Notes: a model not told the origin generated them from the sequence alone. DNA of 64,000 nt from Actinokineospora terrae (GCF_900111175.1 NZ_FOGI01000010.1:1-64000); one strand, 5' to 3'. Counted from the first letter of the stretch, positions 1 through 10,060 are shown. Numbers and translations are program-made.

Positions 1-95
1 GCCACCCGCCCTCCCTGCCCTGCCCTCTTGCCACCCGCCCTCCCTGCCCTGCCCTCTTGCCACCCGCCCTCCCTGCCCTGCCCTCTTGCCACCCG
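1..95. repeat. 29-bp tandem repeat (minisatellite), at least 3.3 copies
   Basis: Three exact head-to-tail copies of a 29-bp C-rich unit (GCCACCCGCC...GCCCTCTT) occupy 1-29, 30-58 and 59-87, followed by 8 bases of a fourth copy. The array probably continues left of the window edge. It lies directly upstream of the sugar permease start, ending about 20 bp before its ATG, so it occupies the spacer or leader between that gene and whatever precedes it. One strand is almost purely C/T. Confidence 0.95.
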
Positions 96-115
96 GAAGC
101 CACGAGCGAGGAACC

Positions 116-1531
116 ATGACCAGTACCGCCACCCCCCGCGGTGAGGGGGCCATCGCCGACTTCGGCATCGACACCACGGCGCAGTCCACCGGCGAGGCCG
201 TGCGCGACTACGCCGCCCGGCTGCGCGGCGGCGACCTCGGCTCGCTGCCCGCGGTGCTCGGGCTGGCCGCGCTGGTCGTCGTGTTCTGGGTGCTGTCGGA
301 GGGCTTCATGACCCTCGACAACACCGCCAACCTGCTGGCCCAGGGCGCGGGCAAGATGATCATCGCGATGGGGCTGGTGTTCGTCCTGCTCCTGGGCGAG
401 ATCGACCTGTCCGCGGGCACCGCGTCCGGGGTCTGCGCCGCGGTGATGGCCATGCACTACGTCCGGTCCGGCAATCTGCTCGGCGGCATGGGCAACACCG
501 TGTTCTACGTCTTCGTCGGCGGCCTCGTCGTCGCCGCCCTGCTCGCGGTGCTGATGCGGATCTGGGCGGGCGCGGTCCTGGCGCTGGTGGCCATCGGCAT
601 CGCGCTGTCCGGCGCCGCCCCGAACCCGTGGCTGGAGATGCTGCTCGCGGTGTGCGTCGGCGCGGCCATCGGCGTCATCACCGGGTTCCTGGTCTCCAAG
701 ATCGGCATGCCGTCGTTCGTGGTGACGCTGGCGCTGTTCATCACCTGGCAGGGCGTCATCCTGCAGTTCATCGGCGACGGCGGCGTGTTCGGCATCGGCA
801 CCCAGCCGGTGCTGTTCGCCGTGGCCAACGGCAACATGTCCGTCGCGGGCAGTTGGGTGCTGTGCGGGGTCGCGGTCGGCGGCTACGCGCTGGTCGTGCT
901 CGGCGAGCACCTGGGCAGGCTCGGCAGGGGGCTGGTCACCGCGCCCACCCCGATCGTGGTCGCCAAGATCGTCGCGGTCGCCGCCGTCGCCGTGCCCGCC
1001 ACCTACGCGCTGACCCTCAACCGGTCCTCCAACGACTTCATCGTCATCCAGGGCGTCCCGTACGTGGTGCCGATCGTGCTCGTCCTGCTGGTCGCGGGCA
1101 CCTACGTGCTCAACAGGACCCGCTACGGCAGGCACATCTACGCCGTCGGCGGCAACGCGGAGGCGGCCAGGCGCGCGGGCATCAACGTCGGCCACATCCG
1201 GGCCAGCGTGTTCGTCGTCGCCTCGGCCACCGCCGCGCTGGGCGCCATCGTCTACTCGTCCAAGGTGGGGTCGGTCGACCCGCAGGCCGGTGGCCTCAAT
1301 ACGCTGCTGTTCGCCGTCGGGGCGGCGGTCATCGGCGGTACCTCGCTGTTCGGCGGGCGCGGCAAGGTCTTCCACGCCGTGGTCGGCGGCCTGGTGCTCG
1401 CGGTGGTGGAGAACGGGTTGGGCCTGCTCAAGCAGCCCGCCGCCGTGGTGAACATCGTGACCGGGCTCGTACTGCTGCTCGCGGCCACCGTCGACGCGCT
1501 GTCGCGGCGCAGGGCGGCGCTGAGCAGGTAG
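116..1531 (+). CDS. xylH: Sugar ABC transporter permease, XylH/ribose-type
   Basis: A 471-residue integral membrane protein of the BPD_transp_2 family, the permease of CUT2-type sugar importers (xylose, ribose). Hydrophobic segments run along the whole length, and the family stretch LGEIDLSAG is followed by several helices and a conserved C-terminal GGTSLFGGRG loop. The ATG at 116 is preceded by GAGGA at a good distance; an in-frame TTG at 86 lies inside the tandem repeat and is less likely. The product is longer than typical ribose permeases, as XylH-type proteins are. The ROK regulator starts 26 bp downstream on the same strand, so they are probably one operon. The substrate is inferred from family resemblance only; the binding protein and ATPase would lie left of the window. 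Confidence 0.85.
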   Translation: MTSTATPRGEGAIADFGIDTTAQSTGEAVRDYAARLRGGDLGSLPAVLGLAALVVVFWVLSEGFMTLDNTANLLAQGAGKMIIAMGLVFVLLLGEIDLSAGTASGVCAAVMAMHYVRSGNLLGGMGNTVFYVFVGGLVVAALLAVLMRIWAGAVLALVAIGIALSGAAPNPWLEMLLAVCVGAAIGVITGFLVSKIGMPSFVVTLALFITWQGVILQFIGDGGVFGIGTQPVLFAVANGNMSVAGSWVLCGVAVGGYALVVLGEHLGRLGRGLVTAPTPIVVAKIVAVAAVAVPATYALTLNRSSNDFIVIQGVPYVVPIVLVLLVAGTYVLNRTRYGRHIYAVGGNAEAARRAGINVGHIRASVFVVASATAALGAIVYSSKVGSVDPQAGGLNTLLFAVGAAVIGGTSLFGGRGKVFHAVVGGLVLAVVENGLGLLKQPAAVVNIVTGLVLLLAATVDALSRRRAALSR

Positions 1532-1556
1532 GACGGTCGGCGGAGGGGCGAGCAAG

Positions 1557-2732
1557 GTGAGCAGCACACCCACCGCGGGCGCGCGCCCGGACGAGGTGCG
1601 CAGGCACAACCGCACCGCGCTGTTGCGCAGGCTGCACGTCGTCGGACCGTGCACCAGGGCGGCGCTGGCCACCGAGCTCGGCCTCAACCGCAGCACCATC
1701 AAGGCCCTGGTCGACGGGCTCGCCGAGTCCGGGGTGGTCGAGGAGCGCGTGCCCCGCGCCCGCTCCGGCGCCGGGCGGCCGTCGCTGCTGGTGCTGCCGC
1801 AGCCGCTGGCCGCGGTCGTGCTCGCGGTCGACATCCGGGTCGAGCAGGTCGCCATCGCGCTGGTCGGCCTCGGCGGGCAGCTGCTGGGCCGCGACAGCTG
1901 GAACCTGCGCGGCCGGGCCGGGGAACCCGCGGAGATCATCACCAGGATCATCGAGTCGACCAGGCTGCTGACCGAGGAGCTCGGCGTGCAGGTGGTCGGC
2001 GCGGGCGTCTCGGTCCCCGGCGTGGTCCGCCGCGGCGACGGGTACGTGCACGAGGCGCCCAACCTGAAGTGGACCGACGTCCCGCTCGGCGACCGGCTCA
2101 CCGGCGCGTTCGGCGTCCCGGTCCGCGTCGCCAACGACGCCGAGATCGCCGCACTCGCCGAGCACCTGCGCGGCGCCGCCCGCGGCTCCCTCGACGCCGT
2201 CTACGTCTCGGCCGACATCGGCGTCGGCGGTGGTGTCATCTCCGACGGCACCACGCTGCGCGGCACCGCGGGCTACGTCGGCGAACTCGGCCACATCGTG
2301 GTCAACCCCGACGGCCGCGCCTGCTACTGCGGCAGCCACGGCTGCTGGGAGACCGAGGTCGGCGAACTCGCCCTGTGCCGCGCGCTCGACCTGCCGGAGC
2401 ACTCCCCGCGCGGCATCGTCGTCGCCGAACTGCGCGCCCTGTCCACCGACCCCGACCGGGTCGCGGCCACCCTCGGCGACTTCACCCGCTGGCTCACCCT
2501 CGGGCTGATCACCATCGTCAACGTCTTCGGCCCCGAACTGGTCGTCCTCGGCGACCTGTTCACCGCCCTGCCCCCCGCCCTGGTCACCGACGTGGCCGCC
2601 GCCATCGCCGAGCGCAGCCTGGTCAGCAGGGCCATCGGCGGCACCAGGGTGGTCACCTCCACCATGGGCGCCGACGTCAAGCTCATCGGCGCCGCCGAAC
2701 TCGCCTTCGAACCGGTGCTCGACCTGGTCTGA
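1557..2732 (+). CDS. ROK family transcriptional regulator (XylR/NagC type)
   Basis: A 391-residue protein with an N-terminal winged helix-turn-helix (about residues 15-75, including TELGLNRSTIKALVDGL) joined to a ROK sugar-kinase-like domain. The ROK zinc signature CYCGSHGCWE is intact near residue 260, together with a GHIVV lead-in, so the sugar-sensing fold should be functional. ROK regulators usually repress sugar uptake operons until a sugar binds. The GTG start follows a GGAGGGG-like ribosome site, and the gene is 26 bp behind the sugar permease, which suggests it regulates that transporter. The effector could be xylose or another aldose; the sequence does not decide. Confidence 0.88.
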   Translation: MSSTPTAGARPDEVRRHNRTALLRRLHVVGPCTRAALATELGLNRSTIKALVDGLAESGVVEERVPRARSGAGRPSLLVLPQPLAAVVLAVDIRVEQVAIALVGLGGQLLGRDSWNLRGRAGEPAEIITRIIESTRLLTEELGVQVVGAGVSVPGVVRRGDGYVHEAPNLKWTDVPLGDRLTGAFGVPVRVANDAEIAALAEHLRGAARGSLDAVYVSADIGVGGGVISDGTTLRGTAGYVGELGHIVVNPDGRACYCGSHGCWETEVGELALCRALDLPEHSPRGIVVAELRALSTDPDRVAATLGDFTRWLTLGLITIVNVFGPELVVLGDLFTALPPALVTDVAAAIAERSLVSRAIGGTRVVTSTMGADVKLIGAAELAFEPVLDLV

Positions 2733-2768
2733 CCCGTTCGGCCCCGGTCTTACCCCCCGGAACGCGGA

Positions 2769-2798
2769 AACGGGCGGGGCCCGTCGGCCCCGCCCGTT
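2769..2798. terminator. Bidirectional hairpin terminator
   Basis: A 13-bp perfect G/C stem (2769-2781 with 2786-2798) with a 4-nt loop lies between the convergent ROK regulator and the DUF7455 gene. It could end transcription from both sides. Confidence 0.75.
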
Positions 2799-2840
2799 CC
2801 CGGTCGGTTCTGTCGTTGGAGTCGTGTCCGCCGGGGCTTC

Positions 2841-3023
2841 TCAGCCCTTCTGCAGCTCCGCGGCCATCTCGCGCAGCCTGTCCTCGTGCGCACGGGCGTG
2901 GTGCCCGCAGAACAGGAGCTCGCCTCCGGAGGGAAGTACGGCGCGGACCTGGGCCGCCGCTCCGCACCGGTCGCACCGGTCGGCCGCGGTCAGCTCGGGG
3001 CGGGTGAGCGTCGTAGTCGTCAT
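2841..3023 (-). CDS. Small zinc-ribbon-like protein, DUF7455 family
   Basis: A 60-residue protein common in actinobacteria. It carries CDRCG near residue 18 and FCGHH near residue 39, a likely single-zinc site, and ends in a charged helix (EDRLREMAAELQKG). The ATG at 3023 follows GGAGGGAGAA on the minus strand, a strong ribosome site. The function is unknown. In this and related genomes it neighbours sigA, and such small zinc proteins are sometimes RNA-polymerase-associated, but nothing here shows that. The leader contains an 8-bp hairpin about 20 nt upstream of the start. The family name is recalled, not searched. Confidence 0.8.
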   Translation of the reverse strand: MTTTTLTRPELTAADRCDRCGAAAQVRAVLPSGGELLFCGHHARAHEDRLREMAAELQKG

Positions 3024-3043
3024 GGGAGTTCTCCCTCCGTCCC

Positions 3044-3065
3044 GGCACCGGTGAGGCCCGGTGCC
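3044..3065. promoter_or_regulatory. Hairpin in the leader of the DUF7455 gene
   Basis: GGCACCGG at 3044-3051 pairs with CCGGTGCC at 3058-3065 (8 bp, 6-nt loop), about 20 nt upstream of the minus-strand start. On the plus strand it is followed by CTTTT, so it could act as a terminator instead of, or as well as, a translational leader element. The rest of 3024-3426 holds no convincing gene. Confidence 0.4.
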
Positions 3066-3426
3066 CTTTTCGGCTGCGGTCACGGAGGCGAACTCTCCGC
3101 CGTGGTCGCGCTTCCTACTCTTACAGACGCTCGAGCCTCCGGCAGTGTTCCCGCGCCCGTTCTCCGAGAGCGGGAACACGGATTAACCCGGATGGCCCAG
3201 AGCTACCTGGAATTTCGGCCCTACGCTGGGCTTCTCCCGGCGCAGAGTTGGTGCGTACCCGTCGTTCTGCCCTACGTCGTTCACCATCGGCGAACACGGA
3301 GCCAACCGTAGGAAAACCGCGAACGCCACACCTGAGTGTTGCCGGACAGCACTCCCGATGTCCACAGCCCACTCCAGGTAGCCGCACGACCCCCGCGAGC
3401 GACGACCGCCCCGCCCACAACGGCAA

Positions 3427-3458
3427 GGGGCCGCCCACTCGCGCGAGTGGGCAGCCCC
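3427..3458. terminator. Terminator of sigA
   Basis: A long G/C hairpin (GGGGC..CGCCCACTCGCG paired with CGCGAGTGGGC..GCCCC, one mismatch) lies 28 bp past the sigA stop on the minus strand. Confidence 0.8.
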
Positions 3459-3485
3459 TGGTGTCCGCTGGGTGTGGGTCGCGGT

Positions 3486-4778
<1,293 letters not shown>

Positions 4779-4894
4779 GTACGCCCTTTCACAACAGTCC
4801 ATCGCGGCCGCGGCCTGAAATGGTGCGATGACCAGGCCGTTGCCGGGAGTTCGGGGGAGAGCCCTCTGGCTTGTTCCGCCGTGGGCCGTGTTCC

Positions 4895-4900
4895 ATTGTA
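4895..4900 (-). promoter_or_regulatory. -10 box of the sigA promoter
   Basis: Minus-strand TACAAT, a near-perfect -10 hexamer in a GC-rich region, implies a 5' leader of roughly 110 nt before the GTG at 4778. No convincing -35 was identified at 17 bp. Confidence 0.55.
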
Positions 4901-4968
4901 GCGACGTACGGCGTGTCCCCGGGAAACGCCAAGGCCGAAATGTCTCGACCGGTGTCGCGAAGGGGGTG

Positions 4969-5730
<762 letters not shown>

Positions 5731-5805
5731 CCCCGGTCCTCTCGTACTCGATTCAGTCCTTGGGCAGACCCTAGCCGCCGGGTCGGGGTGTGGTCGGATA
5801 GCCGG

Positions 5806-6591
5806 GTGCGTGACCTAGCTGAGATCGCGGTGGCCGTCGCCACCGAGGCGGGGGAGCTGGCCAAGTCCACCCGCGAGAACGCCATCCGCGACATCGACAC
5901 CAAGAGCACCGGCACGGACGTGGTCACCGCCGCGGACAAGGCCGCCGAGGAGTTGATCCGGGACCGGCTCGCGGAACTCCGGCCGGGTGACGCCGTCCTG
6001 GGGGAGGAAGCTGGGGGCGCTACCGGATCCGGTGTCACCTGGGTTGTTGATCCCATCGACGGAACAGTGAACTACCTGTACGGCTACCCCTGGTACGCGG
6101 TCTCCGTGGCTGCCCAGATCGAGGGAGTCTCTGTCGCGGGCGCGGTCGTGGAGCCCGCGTCCGGCCGGACTTGGTGGGCGGCTCAAGGGGCTGGGGCGTG
6201 GCTCAACGGCGAGCGGTTGACCGTGTCGGCTCCGGTTGACCTGTCTGTCACGTTGATGGCCACGGGCTTCGCCTACTCCGCCGAACGTCGGCGCGCGCAA
6301 GCGGCCGCGGTCGCGAACCTGATCGGGACAATCCGGGACATCCGCCGCAACGGGTCGGCTGCCCTGGACCTCTGCGCGGTGGCCGCGGGGTGGGTCGACG
6401 CCTACTGCGAGCGCGGCTTGTCCCGCTGGGACTGGGCGGCGGGTGCCTTGATCGCGGCCGAGGCCGGTGCCGTGGTGGCGCTGCCGGGCGCGGCGGGCGA
6501 GCTGGGCGCCGACGCGATCTTCGCCGCCTCGCCCGCGATCGCCGAGCCGCTGCGGGCCGCGTTGGTCGAGGCCGGGATGGGCGCCTTCTAG
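5806..6591 (+). CDS. suhB: Inositol monophosphatase family phosphatase
   Basis: A 261-residue Mg2+-dependent phosphatase of the IMPase superfamily, hydrolysing inositol-1-phosphate or related sugar phosphates. All metal-binding motifs are present: GEEAGG, WVVDPIDGTVNYLYGYP (the DPIDGTxN signature) and WDWAAGALIAAEAGG-like near the C-terminus (WDWAAGALIAAEAG). The GTG at 5806 was chosen because homologues start close to RDLAEIAVAVA; GTG 5788 is an alternative 6 codons upstream. No Shine-Dalgarno is visible, so a leaderless start is possible. It is divergent from ppgK with about 75 bp between them, as in mycobacteria. Confidence 0.9.
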   Translation: MRDLAEIAVAVATEAGELAKSTRENAIRDIDTKSTGTDVVTAADKAAEELIRDRLAELRPGDAVLGEEAGGATGSGVTWVVDPIDGTVNYLYGYPWYAVSVAAQIEGVSVAGAVVEPASGRTWWAAQGAGAWLNGERLTVSAPVDLSVTLMATGFAYSAERRRAQAAAVANLIGTIRDIRRNGSAALDLCAVAAGWVDAYCERGLSRWDWAAGALIAAEAGAVVALPGAAGELGADAIFAASPAIAEPLRAALVEAGMGAF

Positions 6592-6613
6592 CGGCGCGGC
6601 CGGGCCCGCCGGG

Positions 6614-7303
6614 TCAGCAGTTGACCTGGCGGGCGGACTCCAGCAGGGACTGGTCGATCGGGGCGGCGGTGGAGCCGTCGTTCTGCAGGCCGCCCTGGGT
6701 GTCGGGGTTGGCCTGGGACCACTCGGTCAGCTGCTCGAGCGCGCGCCGCGCGGCCGGGGTGGGCTGGAGGTGGTCGAAGCGCTTGCCCAGCGCCAGGTCG
6801 ACGGTCGCGTCCTGGCGCTCGTCGCGGACCAGCTCGGCGCACGGGTCGACCAGGCTGAGGGTGCGGGCGACGCCCATGCCCTGCTGGCCGAAGCGGATCT
6901 GGGCGCGGCAGCCGAGGGTGCCGTTGGGGTACAGGGTGTCGTTGCCCGGTTCGCCGATCTGGGTGAAACCCAGGTCGCGCAGGGACTCGGTGACCGCGCC
7001 CGCCAGCCGGTTCTGGCCGCTGGCGTTGATCACCCGGACCAGGGCGCCCGGCGCCGGGCTCGGCGGGGTGCGGTCGAGCGCGTCGGTGGGCAACTGCTGG
7101 CCGAGCGTGGGCAGCGGCTGGCCCTCCACCGGGACCACGGTCGGCGGCGGGGCGCAGGCCTGGGCGGTGGTGACCGCGCCGTCGGACTGGATCACCCGCA
7201 GCCACACGATCCCGGCGACCAGCCCGAGCACCGCCATCAGGATCACCGCGGGCAGCGGCCGCCGCCTGCGGTAGCGCTGGGTCCTCAGACCGCCTGTCGA
7301 CAC
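6614..7303 (-). CDS. cei: Envelope integrity protein Cei, LytR_C domain
   Basis: A 229-residue membrane-anchored protein. A basic N-terminus (QRYRRRRP) precedes one transmembrane helix at about residues 18-38 (AVILMAVLGLVAGIVWLRVI), and the rest is extracytoplasmic. It includes a LytR C-terminal-like domain (VRVINASGQNRLAGAVTESL) of the type found after LCP ligases. In mycobacteria the equivalent gene (Rv2700) is needed for envelope integrity and lies between suhB and the DUF4193 gene, exactly as here. The GTG start follows GGGAGGG. It is convergent with suhB (22 bp between stops). The identification comes from architecture and position. Confidence 0.85.
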   Translation of the reverse strand: MSTGGLRTQRYRRRRPLPAVILMAVLGLVAGIVWLRVIQSDGAVTTAQACAPPPTVVPVEGQPLPTLGQQLPTDALDRTPPSPAPGALVRVINASGQNRLAGAVTESLRDLGFTQIGEPGNDTLYPNGTLGCRAQIRFGQQGMGVARTLSLVDPCAELVRDERQDATVDLALGKRFDHLQPTPAARRALEQLTEWSQANPDTQGGLQNDGSTAAPIDQSLLESARQVNC

Positions 7304-7788
7304 GCGCGGACCCTCCCTACGGACCCCATGGCCCCACCCCCCTGGACGCGCGGCCCGGGTCGCACACCAGGGCCGTCAGACGTCGCTGCTCAGCCTATTC
7401 GTTTCGGCGCGGGACGCGGCACGGACCCGCCGGTGCGCTGGTGTGCCGCGCGCGACCGGTCGGTGGCGGGACGTCACCCCCGGGCATCGCACCACGCGCG
7501 ACCGGCGCGGGGCAAGCGGGTTCGCCCGGTTCGCGACACGCCGGGCACCCGGTGTCACCACGGCGGACACCCCCAGCGGGGTGACGCTATGCGCGGCGCG
7601 GTCCGTCATGGGCTACCCTCTGCCCGCTCCAGTCGCCGAGGACGGCCTGCGGAATCGATTCCGACGGGCGGGCGGACCCGACGCGGCCTGCGAGACCTCC
7701 GTCACTCGGGTGGCGGGCACAAACCGGGGCGCTGGAACGTTGTCCAGCGGCACGACCCACATCCTGAAGGACCGCAGGGGTGAAATAG
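7304..7788. other. 485-bp intergenic region between cei and the DUF4193 gene
   Basis: This region carries the divergent promoters of cei (minus) and the DUF4193 gene (plus). A candidate -10, TACCCT, is at 7614-7619 on the plus strand; no clear -35 was seen. No coding region was recognised. Confidence 0.5.
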
Positions 7789-8097
7789 ATGGCGACCGAC
7801 TACGACGCACCACGGCGCAGCGAGGCCGACGATCTCGCGGAGGACTCCCTCGAGGAGCTCAAGGCGCGCCGCAACGAGAACCAGTCCGGAGTCGTGGACG
7901 TCGACGAGACCGACACCGCCGAGAGCTTCGAGCTGCCCGGTGCCGACCTCTCCGCGCTCTCCGGCGAGGACCTGACCGTCCGCGTGGTGCCGAAGCAGGC
8001 TGACGAGTTCACCTGCTCCAAGTGCTTCCTCGTGCACCACCGCAGCAGGCTGGCCGAGGACGACGGCGGCGTGTTCGTCTGCCGCGACTGCGCCTGA
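7789..8097 (+). CDS. DUF4193 family protein (zinc-ribbon)
   Basis: A 102-residue actinobacterial protein equivalent in position to Rv2699c. The acidic N-terminal two thirds are followed by a C-terminal zinc ribbon: CSKC near residue 79 and CRDC at the very C-terminus. The function is unknown. The ATG follows AGGGGTGAAATAG. The gene stands alone behind a long upstream region and ahead of two hairpins, so it is probably monocistronic and strongly transcribed. Confidence 0.9.
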   Translation: MATDYDAPRRSEADDLAEDSLEELKARRNENQSGVVDVDETDTAESFELPGADLSALSGEDLTVRVVPKQADEFTCSKCFLVHHRSRLAEDDGGVFVCRDCA

Positions 8098-8110
8098 GAC
8101 CGAGGACCTC

Positions 8111-8129
8111 GGTGCCCCGCGCGGGCACC
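8111..8129. terminator. Hairpin after the DUF4193 gene
   Basis: GGTGCCC (8111-8117) and GGGCACC (8123-8129) form a 7-bp stem 13 bp past the stop. Confidence 0.55.
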
Positions 8130-8148
8130 GGGGGAGTTTGGGCTGGGG

Positions 8149-8189
8149 AACAGCCGGGTCGCCCGCGGATCCAGGGGCACCCGGCTGTT
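8149..8189. terminator. Second hairpin after the DUF4193 gene
   Basis: AACAGCCGGGT (8149-8159) and its exact complement ACCCGGCTGTT (8179-8189) form an 11-bp perfect stem with a 19-nt loop. It lies between convergent genes and may serve both strands. Confidence 0.6.
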
Positions 8190-8337
8190 GCTGTCCCCAG
8201 GTTCGGCCCCGCCCGCGAGTCGACGGCGGGCACAGCCAAGAAAATGCCCTGAGCTGGGCCGCCGTGCCGGGCGGTTCAGCCCTCGGCGCGTTCAGTCCCG
8301 ATGCGTTCAGTCCCCGACGCGTTCAGTCTCGGAGAGC

Positions 8338-8862
8338 TCAGCCTTCGGTGCGCTCGGCGCGGCCCGCGGCGATGGCCTCGGCCAGTTCCCGCGGCCGCCG
8401 GGTGCTGAACACCCAGTACGGGGTCGGGTCGTCCGGGTCGGTCACCCGCACCCGCAGCAGCGGGCGCACCCAGCCGCGGTGCAGCAGGAACGCGGCCGGG
8501 TCCAGGTTCGGCCCGAGCACCTTGCGCTTGGCGGCCGCCTGCCCGCTCGCCCCGGCCACGTCGAAGACCTCGACCTCGCCCGCGTGCTCCAGCGGCAGGT
8601 GCGCGTCGCCGACCCACAGCTCGCCGTCGGCGACGGCGACCCTGGTCGTGCCCGCGCGCAGGATCAGCACCAGCGTCAGCGGGATGATCACCAGGTACGG
8701 CAGCCAGGCCCGCACGCCCGGGTGGCCCATGTGGATCTCGGCGGCCAGCAGCGTCGCGGCGACCAGCGGCAACGGCCACCAGTACCAGGTGACGTACAGC
8801 CGTTCCCGGTAGGCGGCGCGCGGTGGCGCCGCGGTGGCTGCCGTGCCTGAGGTGTCGGTCAC
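8338..8862 (-). CDS. DUF3093 membrane protein
   Basis: A 174-residue protein equivalent to Rv2698. Two adjacent transmembrane helices lie at about residues 25-70 (YWWPLPLVAATLLAAEI and LPYLVIIPLTLVLIL). A cytoplasmic beta-rich domain of PH-like character follows and ends in YWVFSTRRPRELAEAI. The function is unknown. The GTG at 8862 has no Shine-Dalgarno; a minus-strand -10 (TACCCT) ends 6 nt before it, so the mRNA is probably leaderless. It is divergent from dut with only 24 bp between start codons. Confidence 0.85.
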   Translation of the reverse strand: MTDTSGTAATAAPPRAAYRERLYVTWYWWPLPLVAATLLAAEIHMGHPGVRAWLPYLVIIPLTLVLILRAGTTRVAVADGELWVGDAHLPLEHAGEVEVFDVAGASGQAAAKRKVLGPNLDPAAFLLHRGWVRPLLRVRVTDPDDPTPYWVFSTRRPRELAEAIAAGRAERTEG

Positions 8863-8868
8863 GGGCCC

Positions 8869-8878
8869 AGGGTAGTCT
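8869..8878. promoter_or_regulatory. Overlapping divergent -10 boxes for DUF3093 and dut
   Basis: The minus-strand TACCCT occupies 8869-8874 and the plus-strand TAGTCT 8873-8878, sharing two base pairs. They sit 6 and 8 nt from their respective GTG starts. Polymerase should not be able to occupy both at once. Confidence 0.7.
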
Positions 8879-8886
8879 CGCCGCTC

Positions 8887-9375
8887 GTGCCCAGCGTGGA
8901 GGTCCTGCTCACCCGTACCGACCCCGGAGTCCCCATCCCGGCCTACGCCAGGCCGGGTGACGCCGGGGCCGACCTGGTGACCACATCGGACGTGGTCATC
9001 GCGCCGGGGGAGCGGGTGGTGGTGGGCACCGGGATCGCGATCGCGCTGCCGGAGGGCCACGCCGGGTTCGTGCACCCGCGCTCCGGGCTGGCCGCGAGGC
9101 TGGGGCTGAGCGTGGTCAACACCCCGGGCACCATCGACGCGGGCTACCGCGGCGAGATCAAAGTCTGTTTGATCAACCATGACCCGCGCGAGTCCATCGC
9201 GCTGCGCCGGGGCGACCGGATCGCGCAGCTGGTGGTGCAGCGGGTCGAGCACGCGGTGTTCCGCGAGGTCGACGCGCTGGGCGGCTCCCAGCGCGGCGAC
9301 GGCGGGTACGGGTCGACCGGCGGGCACGACGTGCTCGCGGGTTCGGCGGTGTCGGGAAACGCGACGGAGGAGTAG
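8887..9375 (+). CDS. dut: Deoxyuridine 5'-triphosphate nucleotidohydrolase (dUTPase)
   Basis: A 162-residue trimeric-type dUTPase that converts dUTP to dUMP, keeping uracil out of DNA and feeding dTMP synthesis. All five motifs are visible: ARPGDAGADL, VHPRSGLAARLG, GTIDAGYRGEI, RGDRIAQLVVQ, and the C-terminal Gly-rich GSQRGDGGYGSTGG that closes over the active site. The GTG at 8887 is probably leaderless (TAGTCT 8 nt upstream). The stop TAG overlaps the GTG of the DUF3710 gene by one base, so the two are translationally coupled, as in the mycobacterial dut-Rv2696c pair. Confidence 0.97.
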   Translation: MPSVEVLLTRTDPGVPIPAYARPGDAGADLVTTSDVVIAPGERVVVGTGIAIALPEGHAGFVHPRSGLAARLGLSVVNTPGTIDAGYRGEIKVCLINHDPRESIALRRGDRIAQLVVQRVEHAVFREVDALGGSQRGDGGYGSTGGHDVLAGSAVSGNATEE

Positions 9376-10013
9376 TGGGACTGTTCGGGCGCGGTAGACG
9401 CGGGCGCGACGAGGACGTCGAGGTCGGCGCCATCACCGATGAGGACGACGTTGACCTGCCGGTCGCGGTCGAGGCACCGGACGGCCCCTACGACGAGGCC
9501 GACGCCCCCGACGACGACTTCCCCCGGCTCGACCTGGGCTCGGTCCGGGTCCCGGTGCCCGACGGCGCCCAGCTCCAGGTGGAGATGGACCCGTCCGGCT
9601 CGGTCCGGGCGGTGCACGTGCTGACCCCGGTCGGCCAGGTGACCCTCAACGCCTACGCCGCGCCCCGCTCCGGTGGGCTGTGGCGCGAGGTGTGCGGTGA
9701 GCTGGCCGAGCAGCTGCGCGGTGACGGGGCCACGGTCCGCAGCCACGCCGGCGACTGGGGCCAGGAGCTCAGCGCCTCCCTCGGCGAGATGAGCCTGCGC
9801 TTCGTGGGGGTCGACGGCCCCCGCTGGATGCTGCGCGGCGTGGTCGCCGGTCCCCCTGAGCTGGCCGACACCAGCGCGGCCGCCCTGCGCGAGCTGGTCC
9901 GCAACTCCGTCGTGGTGCGCGGCCAGCAGCCGATGCCGGTGCGCACCCCGCTGCAGATCGACCTGCCCAAGGCGATCGCCGAGCACATCGCGGCCCAGCA
10001 GCCCGGCGAGTAG
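9375..10013 (+). CDS. DUF3710 family protein
   Basis: A 212-residue cytoplasmic protein equivalent to Rv2696c. A short basic N-terminus (MGLFGRGRRGR) and a highly acidic linker (residues 14-50) precede a mixed alpha/beta domain containing GLWREVCGELAEQL and GPRWMLRGVVAGP. The function is unknown. It overlaps dut by one base (TAGTG) and should be co-expressed with it. Confidence 0.88.
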   Translation: MGLFGRGRRGRDEDVEVGAITDEDDVDLPVAVEAPDGPYDEADAPDDDFPRLDLGSVRVPVPDGAQLQVEMDPSGSVRAVHVLTPVGQVTLNAYAAPRSGGLWREVCGELAEQLRGDGATVRSHAGDWGQELSASLGEMSLRFVGVDGPRWMLRGVVAGPPELADTSAAALRELVRNSVVVRGQQPMPVRTPLQIDLPKAIAEHIAAQQPGE

Positions 10014-10022
10014 CCCTCCCGG

Positions 10023-10054
10023 CGGGCGCGCGGCCTCGACCGGCGGCGCGCCCG
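10023..10054. terminator. Terminator between DUF3710 and the hydrolase
   Basis: CGGGCGCGC (10023-10031) pairs with GCGCGCCCG (10046-10054), a 9-bp stem with a G/C-rich 14-nt loop between convergent genes. Confidence 0.6.
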
Positions 10055-10060
10055 ACCGGG

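Noticed and set aside
1..95. CRISPR array
   Set aside because: The 29-bp units are directly adjacent with no spacers, and no cas gene is present, so this is a tandem repeat.
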